Shown here one piece after another: positions 7,910 through 15,848 of a stretch of 25,462 nucleotides of DNA. The notes beneath the pieces are model-generated. The model was not told the origin of the DNA. It saw only the letters and a program-made list of their open reading frames with translations, and searched no databases. Made by a program: the position numbers and the translations under genes. Where the stretch lies: positions 1-25,462 of the IMG/VR virus record IMGVR_UViG_3300029957_000038, one strand, 5' to 3'. The stretch is from a virus. Position 1 is the stretch's first letter. Every line of letters begins with the position of its first letter.

Positions 7910-10284
7910 AGCTTTCGTTTGGGAAATGTCATGCGGCCGATGCCGTAAATTTTGAAGGTCGCCGTGGTCTCGTCCTCGGATTCCAATTGCGCGGCGACCA
8001 CGTCGCATTGGCAATTAATGATGTTGCCGGCGGTGGCGCCGTGCTCTTCGTCCAGGGGCTGCATCATCTGTTCAACGGCGCCCTCTTCGTTGGGCACGTC
8101 GAAGAGTTCACCGATGGCGATGGGCGCGTCCACGGTGGCGTCCTCAACGCTCTGATGGCCTTCGCGCGCGTGCGGGCCGTGGCTGCCCAGCCAGGATTTG
8201 TGCTCGATGCCGACATCCTTCATGGCCACATAGCCGGCTTTGCAGGTGGCCGTGTTGACTTCGGTGCGGGCGATCACCTTGGCCTTGCCGGCCGTCAGAT
8301 CATTAAATTTGTCCATCACACGCTGCGCGAGCTGCTGATGCGTTTCGCCGGCCTCGACGCCTTCGCTCAACGTGGTGTTGAGTTCGTTGCGCACTGCGTC
8401 GCTGACACCCACGATCTTGAGCTGACGGCCCGTGATATATTCCAGGACCTGCTTGGGCGGATATTTCCAGGGATCTTCATAGCCGATCTCCGACAGCATT
8501 TGCTCACCGGCCGATTGCAACAGCGCTTGGATAGGCTGCTTGAGTTCATCCGATAGGGAGTTGGCGAAGTCGTGACGGTCAAATATGATGTCGACCAGGC
8601 TCTTGGCTTCCCAGCTCAGCCGGCCGGCGGCTTTCTCCAGGTGAACCTCGTCAAGCTTGGCCAGCGTTTTCTTTCGGAAAACGTTCAGGACCTTGCCGAC
8701 CTTGCCTTTGAAGAGATTGACGTGCGCCTGGCGGAAATTCATCCGTTTGCGCCACAGGGCCGCGGTATTGGCGCGCAATTGCTGCTGGGGGGCCGATGCT
8801 TGATTGGACGGCCTGATCGCGGCGAGCACACGGCCCATGCGCGCAAACGGATTGCTTTTGTTCTGATCCTCCTCATCGTCATCTTCGGTCTCGCCCTCCG
8901 GCGCTTCGCTCGGCATCGCCTCGGGCGGGTTGCTGATGTTCTGGAGGTTGAACGGAAGATAGGCGTCCTTGCCCCATTTGTATTCGGGCATGCCAAGATC
9001 AAGCGAGGTGTTGATGTCGTTGAGCGGGACGCCAATGCCAAACATTTTCCCGGCCGTATCCCAACGCTGCCGGCGCGCTGCCTGCATGATGGGCAGTGAA
9101 TCAATGTCGAACCAGCCGACCAGGTCGTCGCCAAAACTGGTCACCACGGGCTGCACGGCCGTTTCGCAACGCGTGCAGAGACTGCCGACGGTGCTCTCGA
9201 TGAAGCTGATCTTTTGCGCGTCCAGGCTGCCGCCGGCGCCGCCGTCGTTCAAATCCTCGGTAAAGCCCGCCATCACGTCGGGGACTTTCAGGATGGCGAA
9301 GATTTCGCGGCGAAGGAATTTGCGCGTTTCCAGGAATTGCATGTCCTGGCTGGTGAGGGTGGGCTTCTCCACCTTGGCGCCGCCCCACAAAAAGAGCGGG
9401 CGGTCCGCGGTGCCGGCCTTGCGCTTGCGCTCGCGCAGCGCGGCCAGGATGGCGGCTTGCTGTTCCTTGGTGGCCTGCTGGTCGGTGGTCACGATGACGC
9501 CGGTGTCGGCATTGTTGATCCACAGGCCCTTGGCGTATTGCTCGCCGGCGTAGTCCGTGCGGCAAGCCACGTCGGCAACGATCAGCGGGCTCATGCCGCG
9601 CCAGAATAGGTACGGATTGGGCTGGCGCGAGAAGAGCACTTCGCTGGGCAGTAGCATCTGGCTGGGCAGCGGCGTGAGCAGCGGGCTGCCGGTATAGCGC
9701 CAACCCTCCAGATCGTAACCCACCACGATGTGCCAAAAGAGTTCGGTGGGCAGGGTGATCATGCGCTCGACCCTCGGGTGACGGTCGGACATATCGACGG
9801 GGCCATCCATTCGGTCCAAGGGCAGGATGAAGAATTCGCCGCGCATGGCGTTCCACGTGACCACCATCTCCCAGAAGAGCTGGCGATCCATGGTCGGGTG
9901 CGGCCGTTCGAACAAGTCGACCACGGGGCCGCTCGTGATGATTTCCTCATCCAGGGCGCGCCGCACGATCTTGCGATGCTCGGGATGGGCGGAATTGCGC
10001 AGCGCCCGGACTTGCTTGGCGTTGCCGCCCTTAACCCGGGAGATTCGGAAAGGTATCTGCGCCACGGACTGCGCCAGGATGCTGACCGCGCAATAGACCC
10101 ATGCGCTCTGGGCGTAGGCCGTCACGAACTTGGAGGCGTTCCCGTTGTCGTAGGTGTCCAGGTCGGTGCCCTGGACGAAGGCTTGCATGTCCGGGGACAG
10201 GGATTTCTCCTCCCGGCGGGGGGGCAATTCGGCCCGGCGGAAGACGTTCCCGGTGAAGGGCGAGAATTGGAGGTTTTTAGACAT
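7906..10284 (-). CDS. Portal protein fused to MuF head-morphogenesis domain (792 aa)
   Basis: The start is the ATG at 10284, six bases after a perfect GGAGG (10295-10291); an ATG at 10353 would overlap the small gene upstream. Residues 1 to about 450 form an HK97-type portal: AWVYCAVSILAQSVAQIPFR near 61-80, and further on FLETRKFLRREIFAILKVPD. After an acidic linker (EGETEDDDEEDQ) a helical region leads to a MuF (SPP1 gp7) domain: ARTEVNTA at about 672, HAREGH at about 704-709, and NCQC at about 757. Portal proteins form the DNA channel; MuF proteins sit inside the head and may be ejected. Both usually come from separate genes, so this is a natural fusion with no visible frameshift. Confidence 0.88.
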   Translation of the reverse strand: MSKNLQFSPFTGNVFRRAELPPRREEKSLSPDMQAFVQGTDLDTYDNGNASKFVTAYAQSAWVYCAVSILAQSVAQIPFRISRVKGGNAKQVRALRNSAHPEHRKIVRRALDEEIITSGPVVDLFERPHPTMDRQLFWEMVVTWNAMRGEFFILPLDRMDGPVDMSDRHPRVERMITLPTELFWHIVVGYDLEGWRYTGSPLLTPLPSQMLLPSEVLFSRQPNPYLFWRGMSPLIVADVACRTDYAGEQYAKGLWINNADTGVIVTTDQQATKEQQAAILAALRERKRKAGTADRPLFLWGGAKVEKPTLTSQDMQFLETRKFLRREIFAILKVPDVMAGFTEDLNDGGAGGSLDAQKISFIESTVGSLCTRCETAVQPVVTSFGDDLVGWFDIDSLPIMQAARRQRWDTAGKMFGIGVPLNDINTSLDLGMPEYKWGKDAYLPFNLQNISNPPEAMPSEAPEGETEDDDEEDQNKSNPFARMGRVLAAIRPSNQASAPQQQLRANTAALWRKRMNFRQAHVNLFKGKVGKVLNVFRKKTLAKLDEVHLEKAAGRLSWEAKSLVDIIFDRHDFANSLSDELKQPIQALLQSAGEQMLSEIGYEDPWKYPPKQVLEYITGRQLKIVGVSDAVRNELNTTLSEGVEAGETHQQLAQRVMDKFNDLTAGKAKVIARTEVNTATCKAGYVAMKDVGIEHKSWLGSHGPHAREGHQSVEDATVDAPIAIGELFDVPNEEGAVEQMMQPLDEEHGATAGNIINCQCDVVAAQLESEDETTATFKIYGIGRMTFPKRKL

Positions 10285-10471
10285 CGGAAACCTCCAACCA
10301 CAAAAAACGGCTTCCGGGAGCCACCCCGTCCAGAGTACGCAGGCGCCAGACACCTGTTAAAAGTGATTTAATGGCCTTCTGAGGGGGGGATGTGCGCCCG
10401 GCGGCATGTTCGGACCCCCGGGGAGCTTCCGACGCAATGGCGGGCAAATTGGCTTTTTGGGTTTTGGTCAT
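10277..10471 (-). CDS. Small protein between terminase and portal (64 aa)
   Basis: The ATG overlaps the large terminase stop (ATGA), and the stop codon lies eight bases inside the portal start region, so the frame is locked at both ends. The 64-residue protein starts basic and polar (TKTQKANLPA) and ends with a more hydrophobic RLRTLDGVAPGSRFLWLEVS stretch that may be a small beta fold. It matches no family I recognise. The GGAGG that serves the portal lies inside this gene, so its translation may control access to the portal start. Confidence 0.6.
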   Translation of the reverse strand: MTKTQKANLPAIASEAPRGSEHAAGRTSPPQKAIKSLLTGVWRLRTLDGVAPGSRFLWLEVSDV

Positions 10472-11901
10472 CCGATGGCGGCTCCTATTTCGGCGATTTG
10501 CTGCCCGCGCGCTCGCTCAGCCAGGGCCTTGGCGGTGCATCGGTCGGCATGGCCGTCTTCGGTGTGCGGGGCGCGATAGGTGATATTCCCCTGGGGACTG
10601 ACCACCCGGCAGATGCTGTGGAGGTCCTCCCGCACCGCCCGGTTTACCGGCACGCGGGTTTTGCCCTGCTCGAAGACCATCCGCAGCTTGCTGAACATCT
10701 CCACCTTGTTTGTGTTGTTGAAGGTGACCAGTTCGATCTTGCCAAATTTGTGGGCCTCGGGTTTGTATTCGCCAAACTCCTTGACCAGGTAATCACCCAT
10801 GCCCACGCCGGGACCGGTATAGTCCAGGGCCACCCGCTGGCAGCATTTGATCCGGGGGCGCATTAGCTCGATCTGGTCGGGCGTGGACATGCTGCGCAGT
10901 TCGAGAACCTCCCGCGCCTGGGTCACATCGCCGACCAGCTCGTCGGTCCACATCACGCTGAGATCGCGCTTGCGGGCGAAGTCTATGCCGGCGAAGAGCG
11001 GCCGGGCTTTCGACACCAGCCAGAATTCTACGGTGACGGTGGTCGTGGCCTCCGGACTTTCGCATTTGGCGATCAGCTCGTAAGGCAGCAGGACGGTGCT
11101 GCTGTCCATCGGCTCACATTCATATTCCTGCGCCCAGGCGTCGGCGTCGTCCAGGGCGAGCCGCAACTTCTCCGCGTCCAACGGCATGCCGTCGGCAATG
11201 GCGTCGTGAATGGTCACCTTATGCGCGCTATACCCGTTTTGCTTGGCGCGTTCGAAAAGTTCGAAGAATTTGTTGTTTCTACCGTTGAAGGTGGAAACCA
11301 CGCGCAGTTTAAGCGTGCGCTGGATGTTGGTGTCCTCGCCCTTGATCAACGCGCGGAAGCGATCCAGAAATGTGCCGGCCAGTTTATTGGTCGTTGCCGG
11401 GAACATCGCGGCCCAGATTCCGGAGGGGTCTTCGTGATAGGCGAACTCGTCGAGGTTGACGTTGGCGGAGTAGCCGCGCGCGGTCTGGGGATTGGCCGGG
11501 ATGGCGATGATGCGCGAGCCGTTGCTGAACTGGATGTCCGCCGAACGCAACAGCCCCTCGGCCAGTCCGCCACGATCTTCCGCCACGTCCTCGATGACCA
11601 TCTGATAGGCGGCCTGCCATTCCTTGGCTTTACCGAGCCATTCGAGGCTCTGGCGCTCGCCGGCGCTCATGGTCACCCATTTGGTGCCGGGGTCGATCAG
11701 ACTGTCATGGACGGTCTCGCCGGCCGTGCAAGTGCTCTTGCCCCATTGGCGCGTAGTGACCGCGATCTTGTATTGGCTGTGGTCGTCGACGTATTTGCGC
11801 TGAAGCGGGAAGAGCAGGTCCTTGGGCGAGATGCGCGCGGGGATGGTGCTGTCGCGCAACGGGCGGACCTTGGTCTTGACGATGGGCTTGGCTTTGATCA
11901 C
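10468..11901 (-). CDS. Terminase large subunit (477 aa)
   Basis: The start is GTG at 11901-11899, overlapping the upstream stop as GTGA. The longer open frame running to 12444 is a shadow of the upstream gene. Walker A is TTRQWGKST at 49-57, in the form used by terminases; Walker B is VNLDEF at 148-153 with Asp151-Glu152. The C-terminal nuclease shows the acidic triad of the RNase H fold: Asp307 (AGIDFARKRD), Asp360 (VALDYTG) and Asp453 (HADRCTAKA). The protein packages DNA into the prohead using ATP and cuts it. It resembles Mu gp28-like terminases, which would suit headful packaging from integrated copies, but the subfamily is an inference. Confidence 0.88.
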   Translation of the reverse strand: MIKAKPIVKTKVRPLRDSTIPARISPKDLLFPLQRKYVDDHSQYKIAVTTRQWGKSTCTAGETVHDSLIDPGTKWVTMSAGERQSLEWLGKAKEWQAAYQMVIEDVAEDRGGLAEGLLRSADIQFSNGSRIIAIPANPQTARGYSANVNLDEFAYHEDPSGIWAAMFPATTNKLAGTFLDRFRALIKGEDTNIQRTLKLRVVSTFNGRNNKFFELFERAKQNGYSAHKVTIHDAIADGMPLDAEKLRLALDDADAWAQEYECEPMDSSTVLLPYELIAKCESPEATTTVTVEFWLVSKARPLFAGIDFARKRDLSVMWTDELVGDVTQAREVLELRSMSTPDQIELMRPRIKCCQRVALDYTGPGVGMGDYLVKEFGEYKPEAHKFGKIELVTFNNTNKVEMFSKLRMVFEQGKTRVPVNRAVREDLHSICRVVSPQGNITYRAPHTEDGHADRCTAKALAERARGQQIAEIGAAIG

Positions 11902-12440
11902 TGCAAAATTTCCTTGAGCTTGGCGCGCTGCTCTTCCGGCGTAAGCGTGGATTCCACCACTTCCTTGGCTTGGTCGAACGCGGCCGCCTTTTTCTCCAGC
12001 AAGACCACCTTGCGTTTGTCCAGGGATATCTTTTCCAGGTTCACGTCCTGCACAATTGTCTTGCGCGCTTCGCTGAAGTCCCCGCTGGCAATCGCCCGGG
12101 CGTAGGATTTTTTCAGGACCTTTTCCCGGACCAGCTCCATGTTGTCCGCGCCAAATTCCTCGGTGAACCTCCGGGCGTCCTCCGCCTGGCGCTCGGCCTC
12201 CAGGTCCAGCGCACGCTGCGCCAGCTCCCAATCCCGGAAGGCGTTCAGCTTGGAATCGTACTTGAGGTTGATCTTGAGCTTGGCAAACAGCTCCCGCCGG
12301 ATTTCCGCCTGCGACAATTCCGAGCACACAAAGCGCTCGCGCCAATAATCGCGCGCCTCCTCGGACATGGTGCGCCAAATGGCCTTGAGCTTGGTGATCT
12401 CGCTCTGGGTGCCGGCTCGCAGTTTTTCGGGTGCGCTCAT
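11898..12440 (-). CDS. Probable terminase small subunit (180 aa)
   Basis: A highly charged, nearly all-helical protein of 180 residues. The N-terminal third (FVCSELSQAEIRRELFAKL and neighbours) could hold a helix-turn-helix; the rest forms long helices with heptad-like spacing (LVREKVLKKSYARA, KRKVVLLEKKAAAFDQAKEV). It lies directly before the large terminase and overlaps its start by four bases, the usual place of the small terminase. It also recalls Mu gp27-like (DUF3486) proteins in size and composition. No sequence motif proves the role. Confidence 0.65.
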   Translation of the reverse strand: MSAPEKLRAGTQSEITKLKAIWRTMSEEARDYWRERFVCSELSQAEIRRELFAKLKINLKYDSKLNAFRDWELAQRALDLEAERQAEDARRFTEEFGADNMELVREKVLKKSYARAIASGDFSEARKTIVQDVNLEKISLDKRKVVLLEKKAAAFDQAKEVVESTLTPEEQRAKLKEILQ

Positions 12441-12444
12441 TCAT

Positions 12445-12693
12445 TCACATCTCCAGTCGGGCGGCTTCCCCGGCGTCGCTGATGTTCCAAAGGATGCCCT
12501 TGAACTTGGTGGATACGCCGATGATGAACCGCTGGGTGTCCAACTCCGTCAACACCGCGTCAAATTCCCGGGCCGGGCAGCTCGCCAAGCCGCCGATGCC
12601 GCCGTGGATGGTGAACACATGCACCTGGTGGCCGTCCTGCTCGTGCAGGAAGTCCAGGATTTTCTTGGCGATAGCTGTTTCTCTGGCGGTCAT
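12445..12693 (-). CDS. Small winged-helix-like protein (82 aa)
   Basis: The ATG overlaps the upstream stop as ATGA. The 82 residues start with a helix (TARETAIAKKILDFLHEQ) and continue with HGGIGGLASCPAREFDAVLTELDTQRFI and a short strand pair (GVSTKFKGILWNIS), which reads as a winged helix-turn-helix. Mu-like phages often carry such a small winged-helix protein just before the terminase genes, so the context fits. DNA binding is inferred from fold impression only. Confidence 0.6.
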   Translation of the reverse strand: MTARETAIAKKILDFLHEQDGHQVHVFTIHGGIGGLASCPAREFDAVLTELDTQRFIIGVSTKFKGILWNISDAGEAARLEM

Positions 12694-13097
12694 TGGTTGC
12701 TCTCCCGGTTGATTTTTAGCTCCGTGTTGATGCTGGCGAGCGACTCGCGGATGAAGGTGAATTGCTCATTGAGCTTCTCCATGGTGCGCTGCCGATCCAA
12801 ATTGATCTTGGAAACCTCCGCGCCGATTAACACCCGGGCCTCGCGCTCCACGTCCTCGATCCGCTTGAAAATTTGGCTGTGGCGTTGCGTGTTGCTGTTG
12901 ACGAGCTGCTCGAACTCGGCCTTTTGCGCGAACTCCTCATGCAGCGCCTTGACCAGGCGCACGTCGACGGGTTGCTCCAAAACGGTCTTGCGGCTCCGCC
13001 GGCCGTCGATCCACATGCCGAAAGTGCCGATGGCCATCACGAGAGTCGCGATGAGGCTCCAGTTGATTCCGGTGGCGATGGTTTCAGCAACGATCAT
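12690..13097 (-). CDS. Membrane-anchored coiled-coil protein (135 aa)
   Basis: The ATG at 13097 overlaps the upstream stop (ATGA); the longer frame to 13637 is a shadow of the upstream gene. Residues about 9-30 (GINWSLIATLVMAIGTFGMW) form one membrane segment, followed by a basic DGRRSRK stop-transfer. The remaining 100 residues form a long charged coiled coil (QIFKRIEDVEREARVLIGAE and on). Mu-like phages have similar single-pass coiled-coil proteins (DUF2730 type) in the lysis-to-packaging segment. A spanin-like or lysis accessory role is possible but not proven. Confidence 0.65.
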   Translation of the reverse strand: MIVAETIATGINWSLIATLVMAIGTFGMWIDGRRSRKTVLEQPVDVRLVKALHEEFAQKAEFEQLVNSNTQRHSQIFKRIEDVEREARVLIGAEVSKINLDRQRTMEKLNEQFTFIRESLASINTELKINRESNQ

Positions 13098-13489
13098 AAA
13101 ATATTTGGCTGCGTTTCCCTGGGGGCCACTGCGTGGCCATGGCGGGCCAGAAATTCCCCGGCCATCCCGCGGCTGGCCAGGCGGTAGACATTCAGCCAGC
13201 GAGACTTGGCGCCGGGCCGCTCGCTCTTGATCCGGTTGGCATACCAGGTGCCCTGTTGCACGATGCCGACGGGCTCGATCACCGATGCGTTTTGCAACAG
13301 GGTGACCACGCTCCCGGCAATGCCGTTGCCCGTGCCTCGCTCGGCGTCGGGCACGATGTCCGTGGTCCAACAGGCCTGGCCGGCGTCGAGCTTGGCCAGG
13401 GCGTGCTTGACCAGGGCCACGGCGAAAGCGAGGACCTCGTCGTTTTTCCAAACGACCTCCTGGTGGATGGCTGTGGCGGGGGCTGGCAT
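13094..13489 (-). CDS. Unknown late protein, possible winged-helix (131 aa)
   Basis: The start overlaps the lipase stop by one base (TAATG), and the stop overlaps the next start as ATGA. The 131-residue protein has an N-terminal helix (DEVLAFAVALVKHALAKLD) and a central segment ERGTGNGIAGSVVTLLQNAS followed by a beta pair (IEPVGIVQQGTWYANRIKS) and WLNVYRL. That order, helix-turn-helix then wing, suggests a DNA-binding fold similar in outline to the 82-residue protein two genes downstream. No family name can be given. Confidence 0.6.
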   Translation of the reverse strand: MPAPATAIHQEVVWKNDEVLAFAVALVKHALAKLDAGQACWTTDIVPDAERGTGNGIAGSVVTLLQNASVIEPVGIVQQGTWYANRIKSERPGAKSRWLNVYRLASRGMAGEFLARHGHAVAPRETQPNIL

Positions 13490-14268
13490 TATTCGGAAAG
13501 GCAGTCGAGGGCCGACGTGTAGTTGTTGATATGGTGGTCTTGGATGGGATCAATGGCGCCAGCGAACTTGCTGATGCAGAATGCGCGGTAGATTCCCCAG
13601 ACGTCCGAAGCCAGGAGCGACCAGATGGACGGATCAATCAAAGGAGCTTCGCCGCTGATGGCCGGCAGGAAAACCTCCGTGCCGACATGGCGATAAGGAT
13701 CGTGCCAGGCCGGAAGGTGGGGCACGCGCGCAACAATGTCCTCCTCATAGACCACCCGGAATGTACGATTGCCCAGGAATTTTTCATACCGCCGCTTGAA
13801 ATCGCCATTGCCAACCCGCGGCTGGCCGAACGTATAAACCTGCGCGACCTGGAAACCGTTGCGATGCAAAGTCAGCGCGGCGAGAATGGCCAGGGCACCG
13901 CCGAGCGAATGGCCGGTGACAAATATCGGCTTGCAGTTCTGCACGTTGAAAACTTGGGAACCGCCCAGCCTGGCGTATATCCGCTCCCACACGCTGTTCA
14001 GGGCGCGCTCAAAGCCCTTGTGAACTTTGGAAATGGAGCCGTCCTCGCAGGCAACCAGGTTCACCCGCTCAAACTCCGAGTCGGTGATCCAATTACGAAT
14101 GCTGGCGGTGCCGCGAAACGCCAAGATCAGATAATCAGCCGATTCGCCGATGAGTACGTGCGTGTCCGTGCCAGTGTCGCAAAGGGTCGATTGCCGATAG
14201 GCGTCGGCGCTGAAGCTGGCGCAGCTCCGGGCGTTGCCAGGGTCAAAAGATTTCGCGGCTAGGTTCAT
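13489..14268 (-). CDS. Class 3 lipase, alpha/beta hydrolase (259 aa)
   Basis: The ATG at 14268 is used because it overlaps the upstream stop as ATGA. The protein carries the full set of class 3 lipase marks: the oxyanion-region motif AFRGT at 50-54, the nucleophile elbow GHSLGGA with Ser121, a YTFGQPRVGN segment at 145-154, Asp177 in EEDIVARVPH, and His245 or His246 in QDHHINNY. Length is normal for the catalytic domain. There is no signal peptide, so the enzyme should stay in the cytoplasm until membrane damage. Its place among lysis-like genes (lipoprotein, coiled-coil membrane protein) suggests a role in lysis or envelope lipid attack; no muralytic enzyme is seen in this window. A metabolic cargo role is the alternative. 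Confidence 0.85.
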   Translation of the reverse strand: MNLAAKSFDPGNARSCASFSADAYRQSTLCDTGTDTHVLIGESADYLILAFRGTASIRNWITDSEFERVNLVACEDGSISKVHKGFERALNSVWERIYARLGGSQVFNVQNCKPIFVTGHSLGGALAILAALTLHRNGFQVAQVYTFGQPRVGNGDFKRRYEKFLGNRTFRVVYEEDIVARVPHLPAWHDPYRHVGTEVFLPAISGEAPLIDPSIWSLLASDVWGIYRAFCISKFAGAIDPIQDHHINNYTSALDCLSE

Positions 14269-14618
14269 GCGTTCCGTTCGATCCACTTGACGACATCGAG
14301 CAAGAGCTGTTGGCTGCGGACCTTGATCTCGGCGATGCGCGCATTCCGTCGCGCGCCAGCCGGCTGCAATTGAAGCGCCTCGAATTCGCGGCGGAGAAAC
14401 TTCCGCGTGTCGTCGAACATTTGAAGTTCCACGTGGAGCAAAGGAGAAGACGTGCCACCAGCTCCGACTGCGTCGGAGTTAATCCCATTGCCCGTTTGTC
14501 GCGGCTTTCGCATCAATGGCTTATATGCCGACGGGTCTTCACTTGCCCGGTCCTTCGGGCGCTGACACACACGCTTCGCGCTGGTGGCCCCACTAACGGT
14601 TGCCAGCTTGGTTTGCAT
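14265..14618 (-). CDS. Small helical protein upstream of the lipase (117 aa or shorter)
   Basis: The stop overlaps the lipase start as ATGA. The C-terminal half is clearly protein-like: a basic helix (MFDDTRKFLRREFEALQL) and then ARIAEIKVRSQQLLLDVVKW. The N-terminal half (SGATSAKRVCQRPKDR and on) looks disordered. An internal ATG that starts at MFDD would give a 51-residue protein and may be the real start. No membrane segment or family mark is seen. Function unknown. Confidence 0.5.
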   Translation of the reverse strand: MQTKLATVSGATSAKRVCQRPKDRASEDPSAYKPLMRKPRQTGNGINSDAVGAGGTSSPLLHVELQMFDDTRKFLRREFEALQLQPAGARRNARIAEIKVRSQQLLLDVVKWIERNA

Positions 14619-14640
14619 TATGCGCGGGAATTTCCAGGGA

Positions 14641-14955
14641 TTAGGACGCGGCCGGCGGCGGCGTGGCCGTCAAGGCCGTGGCGACCGCGGCGGACACCGT
14701 GGCCGGAATGGCGCTGAGGCTGTTGACCTCGCTGGTGAGGTCCACTCCGTTGGCGGCCGCCGCGGCTTGGATGGCCGTGATGACCGGAGCCAGCGCCGAT
14801 TCAACGGCGGTTTCGATTTGACCGGGGAGCGCGGCAATGGCCGCGTCCAACTGTGCTTGTGTGGTTGCCATGATTCGTTTCTCGCTTTCTTTGATCGCGT
14901 GTTTAATTGACTCCACCGCTTTGGCGATCAGCATCGCGTTGAAGTGTTGATCCAT
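14641..14955 (-). CDS. Ala-rich helical protein (104 aa)
   Basis: The open frame extends to 15480, but its first part is a shadow of the lipoprotein gene; ATG at 14955 is 17 bases after that gene's stop. Residues 1-28 form a charged helix (IAKAVESIKHAIKESEKRI). Residues 29 onward form an Ala-rich helical region (AQLDAAIAALPGQIETAVES) and end in ATPPPAAS. A second start at 14871 (MATTQAQ) is possible, with GAG 10 bases upstream. It is likely a coiled-coil oligomer. The role is unknown. Confidence 0.55.
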   Translation of the reverse strand: MDQHFNAMLIAKAVESIKHAIKESEKRIMATTQAQLDAAIAALPGQIETAVESALAPVITAIQAAAAANGVDLTSEVNSLSAIPATVSAAVATALTATPPPAAS

Positions 14956-14972
14956 TGTGTGCGAGCCCACGG

Positions 14973-15548
14973 TTAAAAGCTGGGCACGCTCAGCGGGAGC
15001 CCGGGCTTGCTGGTGGTCGTGGTCGTCACCCCGTTGGTGCCTGTGGAGCTGGTCTGGACGGTTTGCGTGCTCAGCGGCGTGGCCGCTCCGGTGGCCGTCT
15101 GAAGCTGCGAATACGTCATCAAATTGTTGGTGGAGTAAAAACCCTCGTTGATCGGCTGATGCTGGCCACCGACCTGGGTGAGCACGCCATTGCCGCTGGC
15201 CAGCGTGTGGGTCTGGCCGGCGCTGCCGAACAGGAACGATTTGCCGGCCAGCTCGAACGACTCGGACACGTCCGGCACCAGGAGCACCGGCAAGCCGTTG
15301 CTGCCCACGTAGGCGTAGATGGGGATGGTGGTGAGCGTGGCGTAGACATTGGCCACTCCGAGCGAAGCCTGGCCGGTGAGCGGATCGTAGACGATGCCGT
15401 CTTTGTTCCCGTTGCCGGTGAGATGGACGATGTGGGACGCCGGCGGGCTGGCGAGTAGTTTGGCCGCGCTGCTGGCGCATCCGGGAAGGACGGCCAGGGC
15501 GGCGACCAGGCCCACGGCGGCGAGAGCGGAGGTGAATTTATTTTTCAT
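14973..15548 (-). CDS. Phage-encoded lipoprotein, Thr/Ser-rich (191 aa)
   Basis: The N-terminus is a lipoprotein signal: MKNK, a hydrophobic core, and a lipobox LPGC with Cys24, so the mature protein should be lipid-anchored. The body contains short beta-like segments (IPIYAYVGSNGLPVLLVPD, FLFGSAGQTHTLASG), and the last 45 residues are very rich in Thr, Ser and Gly (TSSTGTNGVTTTTTS). It is the first firm gene of the main late operon. Phage lipoproteins are known as outer spanins and superinfection-exclusion proteins; this one is longer than a typical outer spanin. The role is open. Confidence 0.75.
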   Translation of the reverse strand: MKNKFTSALAAVGLVAALAVLPGCASSAAKLLASPPASHIVHLTGNGNKDGIVYDPLTGQASLGVANVYATLTTIPIYAYVGSNGLPVLLVPDVSESFELAGKSFLFGSAGQTHTLASGNGVLTQVGGQHQPINEGFYSTNNLMTYSQLQTATGAATPLSTQTVQTSSTGTNGVTTTTTSKPGLPLSVPSF

Positions 15549-15786
15549 GGTGTTTGTGGTTGTGGCCTATTGGCCGGGTTGATGCGCCCCGCCGGCCGGC
15601 CGGAAATGAAAGCGGCCGCGCAGGACACGGTGGGCAAACCGGAACAGACCTGCACGACCGCCCTTGACCGGGTGTGGTCAAAAGTGGCTTGGGTGTTTGA
15701 GTGAATCAGTTTGCCCTGCACGCCGCGAGAATGACACAGCTCCGCCAAAAGCGTGCCTGTGCGGCACCATCGATCTTTCGGGGAAT
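15549..15786. other. Intergenic region ahead of the main late operon
   Basis: This stretch lies between the terminator of the 161-residue lipoprotein gene and the start of the main late operon. It must supply a promoter for the operon if the terminator is efficient, but I find no convincing -35/-10 pair. It contains a perfect inverted repeat (15664-15681) and a self-complementary GGCCGGCCGG run near 15593-15603. A 67-codon frame on the minus strand ends at the lipoprotein start, but it reads like non-coding sequence. Confidence 0.4.
15664..15681. promoter_or_regulatory. Inverted repeat TTGACC-N6-GGTCAA, candidate regulator site
   Basis: Two perfect 6-base arms, TTGACC and GGTCAA, are separated by GGGTGT. 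The site lies about 115 bases before the first gene of the main late operon, in the only sizeable gap on that strand. Phages of the Mu type use dyad sites for their late activators, so this is a candidate for one, but the sequence resembles none I know. The centre GGGTGT is shared with the arms of the RHH operator near 16.9 kb, which may be chance. Confidence 0.35.
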
Positions 15787-15813
15787 AAAAAAGGCGGGCG
15801 GAAGGCGCCCACC
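15787..15813 (-). terminator. Intrinsic terminator after the first lipoprotein gene
   Basis: On the minus strand GGTGGGCG pairs with CGCCCGCC (one G-U pair) around a 5-base loop, and six T follow at once. The stem begins 35 bases after the stop codon at 15849. This is the clearest terminator in the window and separates the lone lipoprotein gene from the main late operon. Confidence 0.8.
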
Positions 15814-15848
15814 GTGCGCCGACTATTGAACCACGGATCGCCGGGATG

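Noticed and set aside
11902-12444. N-terminal extension of the large terminase to 658 codons
   Set aside because: The extension runs through the small terminase gene in another frame and reads as Arg/Gly/Gln-rich shadow sequence. The GTG at 11901 overlaps the previous stop and Walker A then falls at a normal distance from the start.
13098-13637. Extension of the coiled-coil membrane protein to 315 codons
   Set aside because: The added part overlaps the 131-residue gene and the lipase gene in another frame and has shadow composition. The ATG at 13097 overlaps the preceding stop.
15591-15603. GCCGGCCGGCCGG palindromic run as a terminator or binding site
   Set aside because: It is short, has no T-run, and such G+C palindromes are common in this composition.
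15545-15748. 67-codon minus-strand frame ending on the lipoprotein start
   Set aside because: The ATGA overlap is attractive, but the product has no clear hydrophobic or helical pattern, no Shine-Dalgarno sequence, and crosses the dyad and palindromic runs of the intergenic region.
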